DNA of 64,000 nt from Lucinisca nassula (GCA_963580285.1 OY757017.1:13156538-13220537), one strand, 5' to 3'. Shown: positions 9,319-19,260, counted from the stretch's first letter. Numbers and translations are program-made. The notes: generated from the letters alone by a model not told the origin.

Positions 9319-10176
9319 TTAATGCAGAGTATTTATATCATGTTGAAAAAACTGTTTGTGTCTAAAGTGTAATTTAACCAAAGATTTTCCAGTCATAAAA
9401 GGTACACTTTTACCAGTGGCTGTTTTTATGCTGATATGAACTTGGTCAATGAAAGATTTGGCTACTGGCACATAGTGCAAATTTTTTAGTTCTGTATGAA
9501 AATAAGTAGAATACTTGGTATGATTAAATGGAACAATTCTCAAAATCGGTGCCTTCACATCACCAACATTTGTAAAATCTGCAATATCTGAATATATGAA
9601 AAACGTATCATGTGGAGCATTAAAAATAAATGAATCTTTTTCATTCCCAATAGGTTTTCCGAATAGAGAAGGATTGAGTCCTAATAACTTTCCAAACTCT
9701 TTGGAAAATTGTAACCTAGTTTGTCTTTCATCTTGACAAATTATTTTCATGCGTTTAGAATTTTCATCAAACACAACTCCAATGCCAACATTTACATGTT
9801 CTAATAATCCGTTCTCAAACGCATTGATAGAAGATTGCATTTCTTGTGCCAAATGACTGGGAGAAACATAATTGCCAGGTGGAATGATCAGTTTAACTTT
9901 GTCACATGCATTAGTATTTCTACACATTTCAGTGACATTTTCGAAACCGTGTCTTCTTATGTAGCTTGGATCAAGAAAAACCAAATAGAAAAAGTTATTT
10001 TCTTCACTGATGTTCAGCACTTGTGCTGAAGTCATAATTTCTACTAATGCAACTTCCCAGTTTTCTTCATTGATATTAATTGGATGATCTAGTCTCGCCG
10101 TAAAACTGTTTTGTTTGTTTGTTGGAAAAATGTCCAAGGAACTGTCACTTAGCAGTGTAAGGTAGAAGTCGTTCAT
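9319..10176 (-). CDS. Conserved-looking 285-aa protein of the TIR element, function unknown
   Basis: First and longest gene of the cluster. The N-terminus reads FYLTLLSDSS, then a hydrophobic/polar alternating region with NWEVALVEIM near residues 40-50. The rest looks beta-rich, with segments KLIIPPGNYVSP, LQFSKEFGKLLGLN and VHISIKTATGK. There is no signal peptide, transmembrane helix or catalytic motif. I recall proteins with this FYLTL...WEVAL.EI start as uncharacterised proteins of cnidarian, arthropod and mollusc genomes linked to virus-like elements, but could not check this. A structural (virion-associated) role is possible but unproven. The frame is intact and a TATA box lies 56 bases upstream. 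Confidence 0.88.
   Translation of the reverse strand: MNDFYLTLLSDSSLDIFPTNKQNSFTARLDHPININEENWEVALVEIMTSAQVLNISEENNFFYLVFLDPSYIRRHGFENVTEMCRNTNACDKVKLIIPPGNYVSPSHLAQEMQSSINAFENGLLEHVNVGIGVVFDENSKRMKIICQDERQTRLQFSKEFGKLLGLNPSLFGKPIGNEKDSFIFNAPHDTFFIYSDIADFTNVGDVKAPILRIVPFNHTKYSTYFHTELKNLHYVPVAKSFIDQVHISIKTATGKSVPFMTGKSLVKLHFRHKQFFQHDINTLH
9330..9337 (-). promoter_or_regulatory. TATA box of the basic-protein gene
   Basis: TATAAATA on the minus strand ~54 bases before the ATG at 9276. It lies inside the 3' end of the upstream gene's coding region. Confidence 0.6.
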
Positions 10177-10231
10177 TATTCAGGTGTGGCGTCTGATCGG
10201 GGCCCACAATGTTTAACAATGTCCCGCTGAA

Positions 10232-10241
10232 TATTTATATA
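10232..10241 (-). promoter_or_regulatory. TATA box of the 285-aa gene
   Basis: TATATAAATA on the minus strand, about 56 bases before the ATG at 10176. With the two boxes downstream it shows one promoter per gene. Confidence 0.65.
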
Positions 10242-10244
10242 CTT

Positions 10245-11337
10245 TCTTTTCCACAGAATGACAGTGTTTCAGTTGTGCATTTCAGTCATTTCTTAAGCAA
10301 CACAAATTTAAAGTTACAATTATTATTCAATATCGTTATAAAAAAGTTAGTTTTCTTTTTTCTTACTATTTATAATTATCGGAAAACCAATCTTTTTTTT
10401 CCGGGAATTGGCTACTTTCAAATTCAATGGACAAAAATCGCTATTGATCGATTTTCGGAAAATCCAATGACCTGACATTTAATGGGAATGCGGTACCTTC
10501 GATATATATTCATAGTTTGTTAGTTATGGCGATACTAATAAGAAAATGATAAAGTAAATAACCAAAGTTATATCTAGAGCCCCCTTAAGAACATGATTTA
10601 GCGTTTAAAACGCCTTTATAAATATCCACTCTGAGCATTTTGTCTTATTGGGTTTTTCCCAATAGGAATTCTCAAAATAGTAACAGATAAAAAATGATAA
10701 AAAATCAGTATCATTTTGCTATTTGTAGCTCAAATGGGATCAAATATTTTTTTTCGAAAAAAATATAATACAAGCTTATAAATTTATGCATCACTCATAG
10801 AACATAGTCTTTCTTTTCTTAAATTTAAAACAAAAATTTTCATTTGGAAATTCATCAAAACCATTTTCTTATCAAATTGGTTTGGGGTAGACTATATATA
10901 CAAAGTGGTTTCTTGTTACAAACAGGCTAGTGCTCTAGCTTACTGGTGCATGGTTTGTGATTATTGCATTGCGTGTTTTTCCGGCTTGGTCCAAAGATGC
11001 GAGATTATCGAATATATGCTTAAACAGAGTAGAAGGTAGCTACGCTCAGGCTACTTTAAGGGGATCCACGGACATTGGAAAGCCTCCGCTCTGGGAATCA
11101 CTCTGGTCCATAGAGACATTCAGGTGGTTCTAAAGTGTATTCGAGATAATCTCAAATCGCCAGGAGTCCCAAGTTGCAGGGAAACCCATTAATGCAATTC
11201 ACAACCACACTAGGGAGGTTGTTTGCCATCAGAGGTGGCATCTAATTCTCTTGTTCTTTTTTCCCATAAACAGCTTGGTCCTACCAAAGTTATCTTAAGT
11301 TATATACCTGCCACCGGCCAGGTAATAAGAGTCAAAT
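10245..11337. other. Non-coding part of the TIR element
   Basis: No frame longer than about 90 codons and none convincing. The first 600 bases are AT-rich. The rest (about 10930-11290) has balanced composition and no internal repeats, so an untranslated RNA or a control region is possible. Nothing here was recognised. Confidence 0.5.
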
Positions 11338-12440
11338 TGTTCCATGTGTAGATGTGGACGTGTGGAATCTCCGCATTGTGGATCCACATTCTCCGCATCA
11401 CATCCACATTGGGCATTTCAAGCTGAGTCTTAGAAGCCAGAAAGGCCTGGTTGCAATATTGCCGAATGTATAGATGTGGACATGTGGAATCTCCACATTG
11501 TGGATCCACATTCTCCACATTACATCCACATTACATCCACAATTTCAATGTGGAGATGTAGAGGTTCCACAATTTCGATGTGGAGGTTACACAATTTGAA
11601 TGTGTAGATGTGGACGTGTGGAATCTCCACTTTGTGGATCCGCATTCTCCACATCACATCCACAATGAGTATTTTAAGCTGAGTCTTAGAAGCCAGAAAG
11701 GCCTTGTTGCAATATAGCCGAATGTGTAGATGTGGACATGTGGAATCTTCACATTGTGGATCCACATTCTCCACATTACATCCACATTACATCCACAATT
11801 TCAATGTGGAGATGTGGAGGTTCCACAATTTCTATGTGGAGGTTACACAATTTCAATGTGTAGATGTGGACGTGTGGAATCTCCACTTTGTGGATCCACA
11901 TTCTCCACATCACATCCACAATGAGTATTTTAAGCTGAGTCTTAGAAGCCAGAAAGGCCTGGTTGCAAAATTGCCGAATGTGTAGATGTGGACATGTGGA
12001 ATCTCCACATTGTGGATCCACATTCTCCACATTACATCCACATTTGCTCCACATTACCTCCACAATTTCAATGTGGAGATGTGGAGGTTCCACAATTTCA
12101 ATGTGGAGGTTCCACAATTTCAATGTGTAGATGTGGACGTGTGGAATCTCCACTTTGTGGATCCACATTCTCCACATCACATCCACATAGAGCATTTTAA
12201 TCTGAGACTTAGAAGCAAGAAAGGCCTGGTTGCAAAATTGTCGAATGTGTAGATGTGGACATGTGGAATCTCCACATTGTGGATCCACATTCTCCACATT
12301 ACATCCACATTTGCTCCACATTACCTCCACAATTTCAATGTGGAGATGTGGAGGTTCCACAATTTCAAAGTGGAGGTTCCACAATTTCAATGTGGAGATG
12401 TGGAGATTATACATTTGTGATGTGGAGATGTGGCAGTGAA
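11338..12440. repeat. Satellite inside the TIR element (TGTGGA-rich)
   Basis: About eight half-units of alternating ~120 and ~137 bases, marked by GATGTGGACATGTGGAATCT or its GATGTGGACGTG variant near 11350, 11472, 11609, 11728, 11864, 11984, 12130 and 12249. Units also share AAGCCAGAAAGGCCTGGTTG. CCACATT and its complement AATGTGG recur in facing orientation, so the DNA can fold extensively. Both strands stay open for up to ~210 codons because of the repeat, not because of a gene. Confidence 0.9.
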
Positions 12441-12472
12441 GAGACCATTATATTACATACAAAATATATCTA

Positions 12473-12545
12473 GGCACTTTAGCTCAGTTGGTAGAGCACC
12501 TGTCTGATAAGCAGGAGGTCATAGGTTCGAGCCCTATTCGTGCCA
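12473..12545 (+). tRNA. tRNA-Ile (anticodon GAU)-like gene inside the TIR element
   Basis: The 73-base cloverleaf is complete: D arm GCTC-AGTTGGTA-GAGC, anticodon stem CCTGT/GCAGG with loop CTGATAA (anticodon GAT), variable loop AGGTC, T arm ATAGG-TTCGAGC-CCTAT and discriminator A. Box A (TAGCTCAGTTGG) and box B (GGTTCGAGCCC) are good. The acceptor stem pairs at five of seven positions; the two inner pairs (T-C, T-T) do not match, so activity is uncertain. Animal nuclear genomes mostly decode Ile with AAU and UAU anticodons, so GAU is unusual. It has no SINE body after it, unlike the other tRNA-like heads here. Confidence 0.75.
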
Positions 12546-12581
12546 AACATTTTTTTCAATTTTAAGTTATTTCCAAAAGGC

Positions 12582-13185
12582 CAACATAATGTCATCTTGT
12601 GGTATCCCTGGACCTCTTGAAAGTTTATCACAAAAAACTAAGTCATTTTCAGACTTAGTCAAAGGCTTTGTCCCTATAAATTTCCGGGACATCAAATTTA
12701 TAGGGACAAAGTCACACGTCTGTCCCTATAATTTCACCAAACATCAAATTTATAGGGACAAAGGCAATTGACACAATCACATGGATCTACTTGCAAGAAC
12801 ACCAAAAAACTAAGTTATTTTCAGACTTAGTCAAAGGCTTTGTCCCTATAAATTTCCGGGACATCAAATTTATAGGGACAAAGTCAAACCACACAAACAC
12901 GAAGTCATTTTCAGGCTTAGTCAAAAGATTTTGTCCCTATAAATTTCAAAAACTGAAAATTTATAGGGACAAAATCAAACCACACAAACACTAAGTCCAT
13001 TTCTGAAGGTATCCAGCTAACACACTACCGACCACCCAAGTCCCAATCTAGCCTACTCAAGCTTACATCAAGCGGGGGCGGTATGGGGACAAAATTATGG
13101 GGATTATGGGGACATCAAAAACAGCAAAATGTCCCCATAATTTTGTCCCCATAATTTTGTCCCCATACCGCCCCCCTATACTACT
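12582..13185 (-). repeat. Right 604-bp terminal inverted repeat
   Basis: Exact reverse complement of 7091-7694 as far as read, including all the facing TTTGTCCCTATAAATTT motifs and the terminal fold-back. Lack of divergence indicates recent insertion or ongoing homogenisation. Confidence 0.95.
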
Positions 13186-13470
13186 AGCCCCCCCATTGGA
13201 ATTCTTTCTACTGACCGTTCCAAGGCGATTCTTCTGTGGCGGTTTATTTATGTTGTTGTTTGTTACTTACTGTGTGTATCACTTGTGTCTTTTATTTTGG
13301 ATGGCCATTTGGCCATTTTGTGGGAAAGTAACTGTCCTTATGGCCTTCCTTTGTTTAGGTTTCCATTATGGTCTGGTCGCTTCATATTTGTGTTTCTTTC
13401 CCTTTGGTGTCTTTGATGGGTGGAGTAAGTTAAATGTATCGATTCCTGATCTCTGTTTTACTTCTACGTT
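13186..13470 (+). repeat. Repeat N, right part
   Basis: Starts with the duplicated AGCCCC, then continues repeat N (GGAATTCTTTC, CTGACCGTTCCAAGGCG, TGGCCATTTTGTGGGAAAG, GATTCCTGATC). Joined to 6858-7090 it makes one copy of N. Confidence 0.9.
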
Positions 13471-13507
13471 TCACCTTAACTGAAACATCATAATTATGCA
13501 GAAACAC

Positions 13508-13722
13508 AAAAGGGCTATTCTTTCCCACAAAATGGCCAAACGACTTTTCTTTCCCACAAAATGGCCAAACGACTATTCTTTCCCACAAAATGGCCAAATG
13601 ACTATTCTTTCCCACAAAATGGTCAAACGACTATTCTTTCCCACAAAATGGCCAAACGACTATTCTTTCCCACAAAATGGCCAAACGACTATTCTTTCAC
13701 ACACAATGGCCAAACGACTATC
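13508..13722. repeat. 29-bp minisatellite derived from repeat N
   Basis: About seven units containing CTTTCCCACAAAATGGCCAA. This is the complement of an internal piece of repeat N (GGCCATTTTGTGGGAAAG), so the array grew from an inverted N fragment. Confidence 0.85.
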
Positions 13723-13828
13723 TAAATTAAAAGCTATATTATCTTTATAAATATACTTAGGGACTTTAAAACGCACCACTGTATAGCATGCAATTCTAAG
13801 CGCTTTACCAGTACTCGTGTGCAGTCGG

Positions 13829-14109
13829 CATCACGTGAACAAGTCAGTGAAATGAAGACCCCACTAAACCCCATTTTATATAGAGAAAACTGGGGTTAAC
13901 GGGGGGTATTGATTATTTTTCTTATTTCTGCTCCAAGACATAGGTTGTGGGTACTCGTTAGAACCGCCTCATAGAGGCGGTTCTAACGAGCACACACAAC
14001 CTATGTTATGAGCATTTGTAAGAAAAATATCACAGATTTTCATCAGAAAACTAGCCATTTTGGAGATGAGAAAAAATGCACTATATCGTACGGGTGAGTT
14101 ATCGTAATC
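13829..14109. repeat. Hairpin MITE family B
   Basis: From CATCACGTGAACAAGTC to TGAGTTATCGTAATC. Core arms GTACTCGTTAGAACCGCCTC and complement near 13950-13990. Directly followed by a family A copy. Confidence 0.85.
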
Positions 14110-14150
14110 GGTTTCAGCTCTGCGAGGAAGCAGCATGCAGCCAGAAATGC

Positions 14151-14436
14151 CATTACGAAAACACGCCTATACCAATACATTGTAACCTTCATCGCCGAAA
14201 AAAATGAAAATTTTTTGATGAAAAATTGTGATATTTTTCTTTTTTTCTGCTTAGAATATAAATTGTGGGTACTCGTTAGAACCGCCTCGACGAGGCGGTT
14301 CTTACGAGTTCCCACAATCTATATCTTAGAGCAGATCGAGATATGAAAAATAAGGTTATCCCCTACAAACCCAAGTTTTACTATACAAAAGTGGGGTCCA
14401 AGGGGGTAAAAATTATATAGGCGTGTTTTCGTGATG
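14151..14436. repeat. Hairpin MITE family A
   Basis: From CATTACGAAAACACGCC to GGCGTGTTTTCGTGATG: terminal inverted repeats of about 20 bases. Central palindrome at about 14262-14325 with flanking CTGCTTAGAATATA-type arms. Non-coding. Confidence 0.9.
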
Positions 14437-15351
14437 CTTAGTAGACTGTTAGAAAGAGACAATGAAAGAAGCGATAAGTAAGTCGACTTAAATGTGGTTA
14501 GTTAATTGTTTGAGATGAGGAAACAGGTTGCAACAAGATTGTTAGTTAAAAAGAAGGAAAGAAATTGGTTGATAGACTGTTCAACAGAAAGAAAGAAAGA
14601 AATGGGTTGATACACATTTAGTTAGAAGGAAAGAAATGGTTTAATAGACTGTTAACTAGGTTAACTAGAGAGAAAGAAATAAGTGGTTAAATTACGTGTA
14701 AATTAAAGAAAAGGAAAGTCATGGGTAAACAGGTCATTAATTAGAGAAAGAAAAGAAATGGATTAATAGAGAGAAGAAAAAAGTGTTTAGTAGAGTGTTC
14801 GTTAGAGAGAAGGAAAACGTTAGTTACTGGACTGTCAGTTGAAAAGAACGTTTTTGGTAGACTGTTAATCAGAGAAAAAGGAAATAAACGGGTTAATAGA
14901 CTTTTACTTAGAGAGAAGGTAAGAAATGGTTAATAAACTATTAGTTGGGGAGAAGGAAAGAAGTGATTAGACTATGTAAGAGAGAAGTGATAAGCAGGCT
15001 GAGTTTCGAGAAAGAAAGAAGCTGTTAGTAATTTGTAAGTTAGATTGAAATGGTTAGCAGACTGTTTGAGAGATGAGGTTGAGGGCTTAGTTTCGAGAAA
15101 GAAAGAAGCTGTTAGCAGATTGTTAGTTAAAAGGAGTTATTAGTAGACTGTTAATTAGAGAGAAGGAAATGGATAATGGTCATTAGAGAGAATGTTAGAA
15201 GTGGTTAGTAAACTGTTAGTTAGAGAGAAAGTAAGAAGTGATTAGACTAAATTTGAGAAGTTATCGGTAGACTGTAAGTTTTGAGAAAACAAATTTTAGT
15301 AGACTGTAATTAGAGTGAAGTTATAGGTAGATGGTAAGAGAGGTGGGGTTT
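14437..15351. repeat. Degenerate minisatellite S (TAGACTGTTAGTTAGAGAGAA)
   Basis: Loose repeats of roughly 35-50 bases built from GACTGTTAGTTAGAG and AGAAGGAAAGAA. The same satellite continues at 15714-15914 and 17189-17679, so two later insertions split it. Confidence 0.8.
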
Positions 15352-15713
15352 TATCATATGACGTCGCGTCTGAGAGTGTTATAACGCCATGCAATATTTT
15401 CGATAATCCACTAGTGGATTAAATATGCAAATTAGCTAGATACGTTCCTTAACGTTACATGTACGATGTCCTTAACGGCGTCGCGTTTACTAATGGCGGA
15501 ATATTGACAATTTTGTAAACAATCGTGAATAAAATGCGTTTTAAATGCCATATGATAAATAGAATCTTGCATTCGTGCTCATGTATTATTGAATTTATTA
15601 AACTCGTTGAAGAAAAGGGATAACATGCTCGGCAAAGCCTCGCATGTTATCCCTTTTCCTCAACTCGTTTAATAAATTCAATAATACATGAGCACTCATG
15701 TAAGATCCTCTAT
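15352..15713 (+). mobile_element. Hairpin-ended MITE K
   Basis: Body from TTATCATATGACGTCGCG to GCCATATGATAAATAGAATC (inverted ATCATATGACG-type ends). A perfect-looking long hairpin follows: GAGCACTCATGTAAGATC at the right, arms CATGTATTATTGAATTTATT and complement, loop GCTCGGCAAAGCCTCGC. An inverted copy lies at 53190-53550. Inserted within satellite S. Confidence 0.85.
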
Positions 15714-15914
15714 ATAAGTGAAAGAGAAGCGATTGGTAGACTGTAGAATGAAGTGGTCAGCAGGCTGAGTTAGAGAGATGGAAATTGGTGGTATGTAAAC
15801 TGTAAGCTAGAGAGAAATGATTAGTGGACTGTTGGTGCGAGAGGAGGAAAGGCGTGGTGCGAGATAATTGGAAAGAAAAGTTGTGGTTCGCAGATAGTTA
15901 GATGCAGAGAAGGA
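15714..15914. repeat. Minisatellite S, second piece
   Basis: Same AGACTGT and GAGAGAAGGAAA motifs as 14437-15351. It lies between MITE K and the tandem-core element. Confidence 0.7.
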
Positions 15915-17188
15915 AACACGATGACCATGATGGTCCTATTTCGCTAACCTGACTTATGCGTTTTACATACCAAATACTCAAGTTTCATACGGTAGATGCT
16001 TTAAGCCTATTTAAATTTTATATTAATGAATTTAGCCACAGGGTTATAATTTGAACATTCTTGGTAGAGACCCGCCAGGTGTACCTATGTACGAAATATC
16101 AAAGGCCTAGCTTTTCTGTAACAGACAAGAAGATGGTTTTTTATACTTTTTCATTTATTACCTTTGTCTATGTAAAATACTTAACAATCTTGGCAGAAGT
16201 TCACAAGATAAAGGTGTATACCAAATAGCAAACACCAGGGCCTTCTGGTTCAGGCAAGAATATTTTTTAAAGTTTTCTTTCTATGTAAAAAATGTAGGCC
16301 CCTAGGCTGGGCCATATTTGGCCTCAGGGCTATAACTTGAACAATCCTGGTAGAGGTCTACCAGACGAAGCTGTGTACCAAATATCAAAGACTTCTGGTT
16401 TCAGACAACAAGATTTTTAAAGCGTTTCGCTATTTAACTCTATGTAAAACATGTGGCCCCTTAGACGGAGCATTATTTGGCCACAGGGTTATAAATTGAA
16501 CAACCCTGATAGAGGTCCACTAGACGAAGCTGTTTACAAAATATCAAAGGCCTGTGTCTTCCGGTTTTAGACAAGAAGATAAGGTTTCCCCCTCGTTATC
16601 CTATGTAAAGTCAGTGGGACCCGGTGCGGGGACATTTTTGGCCCAAGGGCTATAATTTGAACAATCTTGGTAGACGTTTAAGAGAAGAAGATTTTTAAAG
16701 GTTTCTCCTATATAAGCCTGTTCAAAACCAGTGGGCCCCAGCGCAGGGCCAATTTTGCCCCAGGGCTATAATTTGAACAATCTTGGTTAAGGTCCATTTA
16801 TAGATGAAGCTTAATACCAAAAATCAAAGACCTGGGCCTTCTGGTTTCAGACAAGATTTTTAAAGGTTTTCTCTGGATAAGCCTATGTAAAACCAGTGGG
16901 TCCCGGTACGGGGCCATTTTTGGTCCCAGGTCTTTAATTTGAACAATCTTGGTAGAGGTCCACTAGATAAAGCTTCTTACCAAAGACCTTGGCCTTCCGT
17001 TTTCAGATAAGATTTGTCTTTCTTTCCAATTGTCGTTGCTATGATAACCAGAGTTCTGCATGGACCGGATAGAAATCTGATTAGTAGTTTAGGAGATGTC
17101 GTTTAAAGGAGTTGTGGCCGAACGGACATCGACGACGGGCGAGTACTGATCACAATAGCTCTCTTCGGATAAAGTGAGCTAAAGAAAA
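15915..17188 (+). mobile_element. Tandem-core element E, copy 1
   Basis: Starts with a GACCATGATGGTCCTATTTCG segment and ends ...GGATAAAGTGAGCTAAAG. The core is about seven ~155-base units with TTTGAACAATCTTGG, AAATATCAAAGACCTGG and TTCTGGTTTCAGACAAGAAG. Copy 2 (32429-34963) has the same start, core and end. A fixed left end, a variable tandem core and a fixed right end is the plan of bivalve pearl/HINE-type non-autonomous elements (inference). Satellite S flanks both sides, so this is a clean insertion. Confidence 0.8.
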
Positions 17189-17679
17189 AGGGTGGCAAGA
17201 AATTTGTAATTAGAGAGTTTCGTTAACGAAAAATGATTAATTAGGTAGCAACTAAGAACGACTGGAAGAAGTTAGGTAGATAGTAATTAATCGGCAGAAA
17301 GTAAATGGGTGACTGTTAGTAGGTGAGGTTAGTAGTGTTAGTTAGAAATAAATTATTACCTGTCATAATTAGGGAAAGGAACAGAGAAAAAGTATATTAA
17401 ATTTACAGGAGGAAAGTTAAATAGAGAAAAGGAAAGAAATGGGTTAACAGACTTTGCGTTAGAAAGAAGGATTTGACTCAGTCTGAGAAAAGTTGGCAAC
17501 ATAGTTAGAAGAAGTGAAATATTTTTATTTAAGTGTAAATAGACTATATGTCTGCTTATGTCACTTCTTTCTTTTCTACTCTACTAACCAATTCTTTCAG
17601 TCCATTATAATTAAAAAGGAAAGAAATAATTAATAAAGATATTAAAGAAGCGGTTAGCAGACATTTAGTTCCGTACACA
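17189..17679. repeat. Minisatellite S, third piece
   Basis: GTTAGTAGGTGAGGTTAG, AGAAAGAAATGGGTTAA and similar motifs continue the satellite interrupted at 15914. Confidence 0.7.
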
Positions 17680-18050
17680 TATTACGAAAACACGCCTATA
17701 CAAATACATTGTAGTTCTTTTCGCCAGAAAAAGGAAACTTTTAAAATTATTTTTTTAATACTTTTCTTATCTCTGCTCAAAATATAGATTGTGGGTACAC
17801 GTTGGAACCGCCTCGATGATCGAGGCGGTTCTAACGAGTACCTACTATCTATATTTTAGAGCAGAAATTATTTCTGCTCAAAATGTAGATTGTGGGTACA
17901 CGTTAGAACTGCCTCGATAAGGCGGTTCTAACGAGTAGCCACTATCTATATTTTAGAGCAGAAATAATAACAAAAGCAATTGTGCTCTTGTAAACCTAGT
18001 TTTACTATATACAAGTTAGGTACAAGATTATTTAGTGTGTTTTCGTGATG
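17680..18050. repeat. Hairpin MITE family A with doubled core
   Basis: From CATATTACGAAAACACGCC to TTTCGTGATG. The palindrome occurs twice, near 17785-17850 and 17880-17955, separated by AGCAGAAATTATTTCTGCTC. Confidence 0.85.
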
Positions 18051-18650
18051 TAGAGAAAAGAATCTACCATTAACGACTCCTCACAGAGGAAATCGCTTGA
18101 ATAGTAAGCAATATGCTTTCGTTCTTCACACAGGAGAATTTCATGCGTGGTTCTATATCCAAGCAACTGCCGGACTTGTTCGGGAATGTGCCCGTCGAAG
18201 TCCCGCCTTGTGCCGGATAATACGATGGTTACCCACAGTATATACACATATATTGTATAACTTGAAAGTTAAATGGAGGGGGTATAACGTGTTTCACAAT
18301 AGAAAAATAGGCACTCCTGTTTTCTTTGTAAAGAAGGCTAAATGTCTCTTGTCTGATCACATCAGAATTTTAATTTTCTATGCATCTCATTTGATCAAAT
18401 TAAAATCTTATTGCCCTACTCAAAAAATTTCTATTAAGATGATTTCAAAAATGTTCATCCAAACAGCTCACAAGAAAAGGATTGAATGATGTCCCTTTTT
18501 AATGATATTTATAGAAGGAAAGTGTTGAGCCACGTCATGGGAAACTGTTTACCATTGGCTAGGATTATCCGCGCAAATACATCAGAATCTTTTCGATCAC
18601 TGCTATGATAGTACAGTACCTCTGTATATACTGTAAAATTTCGCTGTTAA
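18051..18650. other. Unassigned low-repeat stretch with an open minus-strand frame
   Basis: Few matches to other parts of the window. A minus-strand frame of about 70 codons (18247-18032) includes RRDFDGHIPEQVRQLLGY and is not obviously repeat-derived, but no family, splice-site pair or start context supports a gene. It could be a decayed element or an isolated exon; confidence is low. Confidence 0.3.
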
Positions 18651-18934
18651 CATCACGCTAACAAGTCCGTGAAATGAACACCCCCTTACACCCCACTTTA
18701 CATTGAGAAAACTGGGGTTTAGTGGGGTATAGATTATTTTCATTATTTCTGCTCATAGGCATAGGTTGTGGGTACTCGTTAGAACCGCCTCATTGAGGCG
18801 ATTCTAACGAGTACCCACAACCTATGTTTGAAGTAAAAATAATAAATATATCACAGATTTTCTTCAGAAAAGTAGCCATTTTGGAAATGTGAAAAAATGC
18901 ACTATGTCGCACGGGTATGTTGAATAGCGTAATG
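18651..18934. repeat. Hairpin MITE family B
   Basis: From CATCACGCTAACAAGTCCG to TATGTTGAATAGCGTAATG. Core near 18770-18825. The subterminal CACTATGTCGCACGGG is typical of the B right end. Confidence 0.85.
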
Positions 18935-19260
18935 AGACCACCTAAAATTAAGACAAAATCTGCTAATAAAAGGTTCTTGAAGAGGTTTCAATTATTCTTT
19001 CTTTGTATTTCTACACCCACTGTCTCCTAATGAGAGACCACCTTTGGCACCCACAACCTACGTTTGGATCAAAGAAATAGGCTGTGGTTGGTCTCTATAT
19101 AGAAGACATTGGGTGTAGAAAGTACAAAGAAAGAAACGTTTTGAGCACCCTCGACCTATGTTTGGAGCAAAAATAAGAATACTATCACACATAGTCGTCA
19201 GAAAAATGTCCGTTTTGACATTAAAATGCACTGTGCCTAACGGATGTGTTATGTCGCCAG
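18935..19260. repeat. Decayed MITE-related sequence
   Basis: Inverted segments (AGAGACCACCTTTGG; TTGGTCTCTATATAGAAGAC) surround ACCTATGTTTGGAGCAAAAATAA, then a B-like right end (AAATGCACTGTGCCTAACGG). Probably a B copy invaded by another hairpin element. Confidence 0.5.

Larger units (their letters stand above)
7091..13185. mobile_element. 6,095-bp TIR element with virus-like genes (Polinton-like?)
   Basis: The element starts AGTAGTATAGGGGGGCGG and ends with the exact inverse. Its TIRs are 604 bases each and look identical. AGCCCC is duplicated on both sides, and an uninterrupted copy of the host repeat N near 37909-37930 shows the empty site. The left half has three minus-strand genes, each with a TATA box; the right half has a satellite and a tRNA-like gene. 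Long TIRs, a 6-bp duplication and a 5'-AG end are features described for Polinton/Maverick elements. No DNA polymerase, integrase, protease or packaging ATPase is visible, so it would be non-autonomous or a different lineage. The boundaries are certain; the class is an inference. Confidence 0.93.

Noticed and set aside
11776..12414. 212-codon minus-strand open frame
   Set aside because: It follows the satellite repeat exactly, overlaps open frames on the other strand and has no non-repetitive part.
7091..13185. Full autonomous Polinton
   Set aside because: No polymerase B, integrase, protease, packaging ATPase or major capsid frame is visible in the 6.1 kb.
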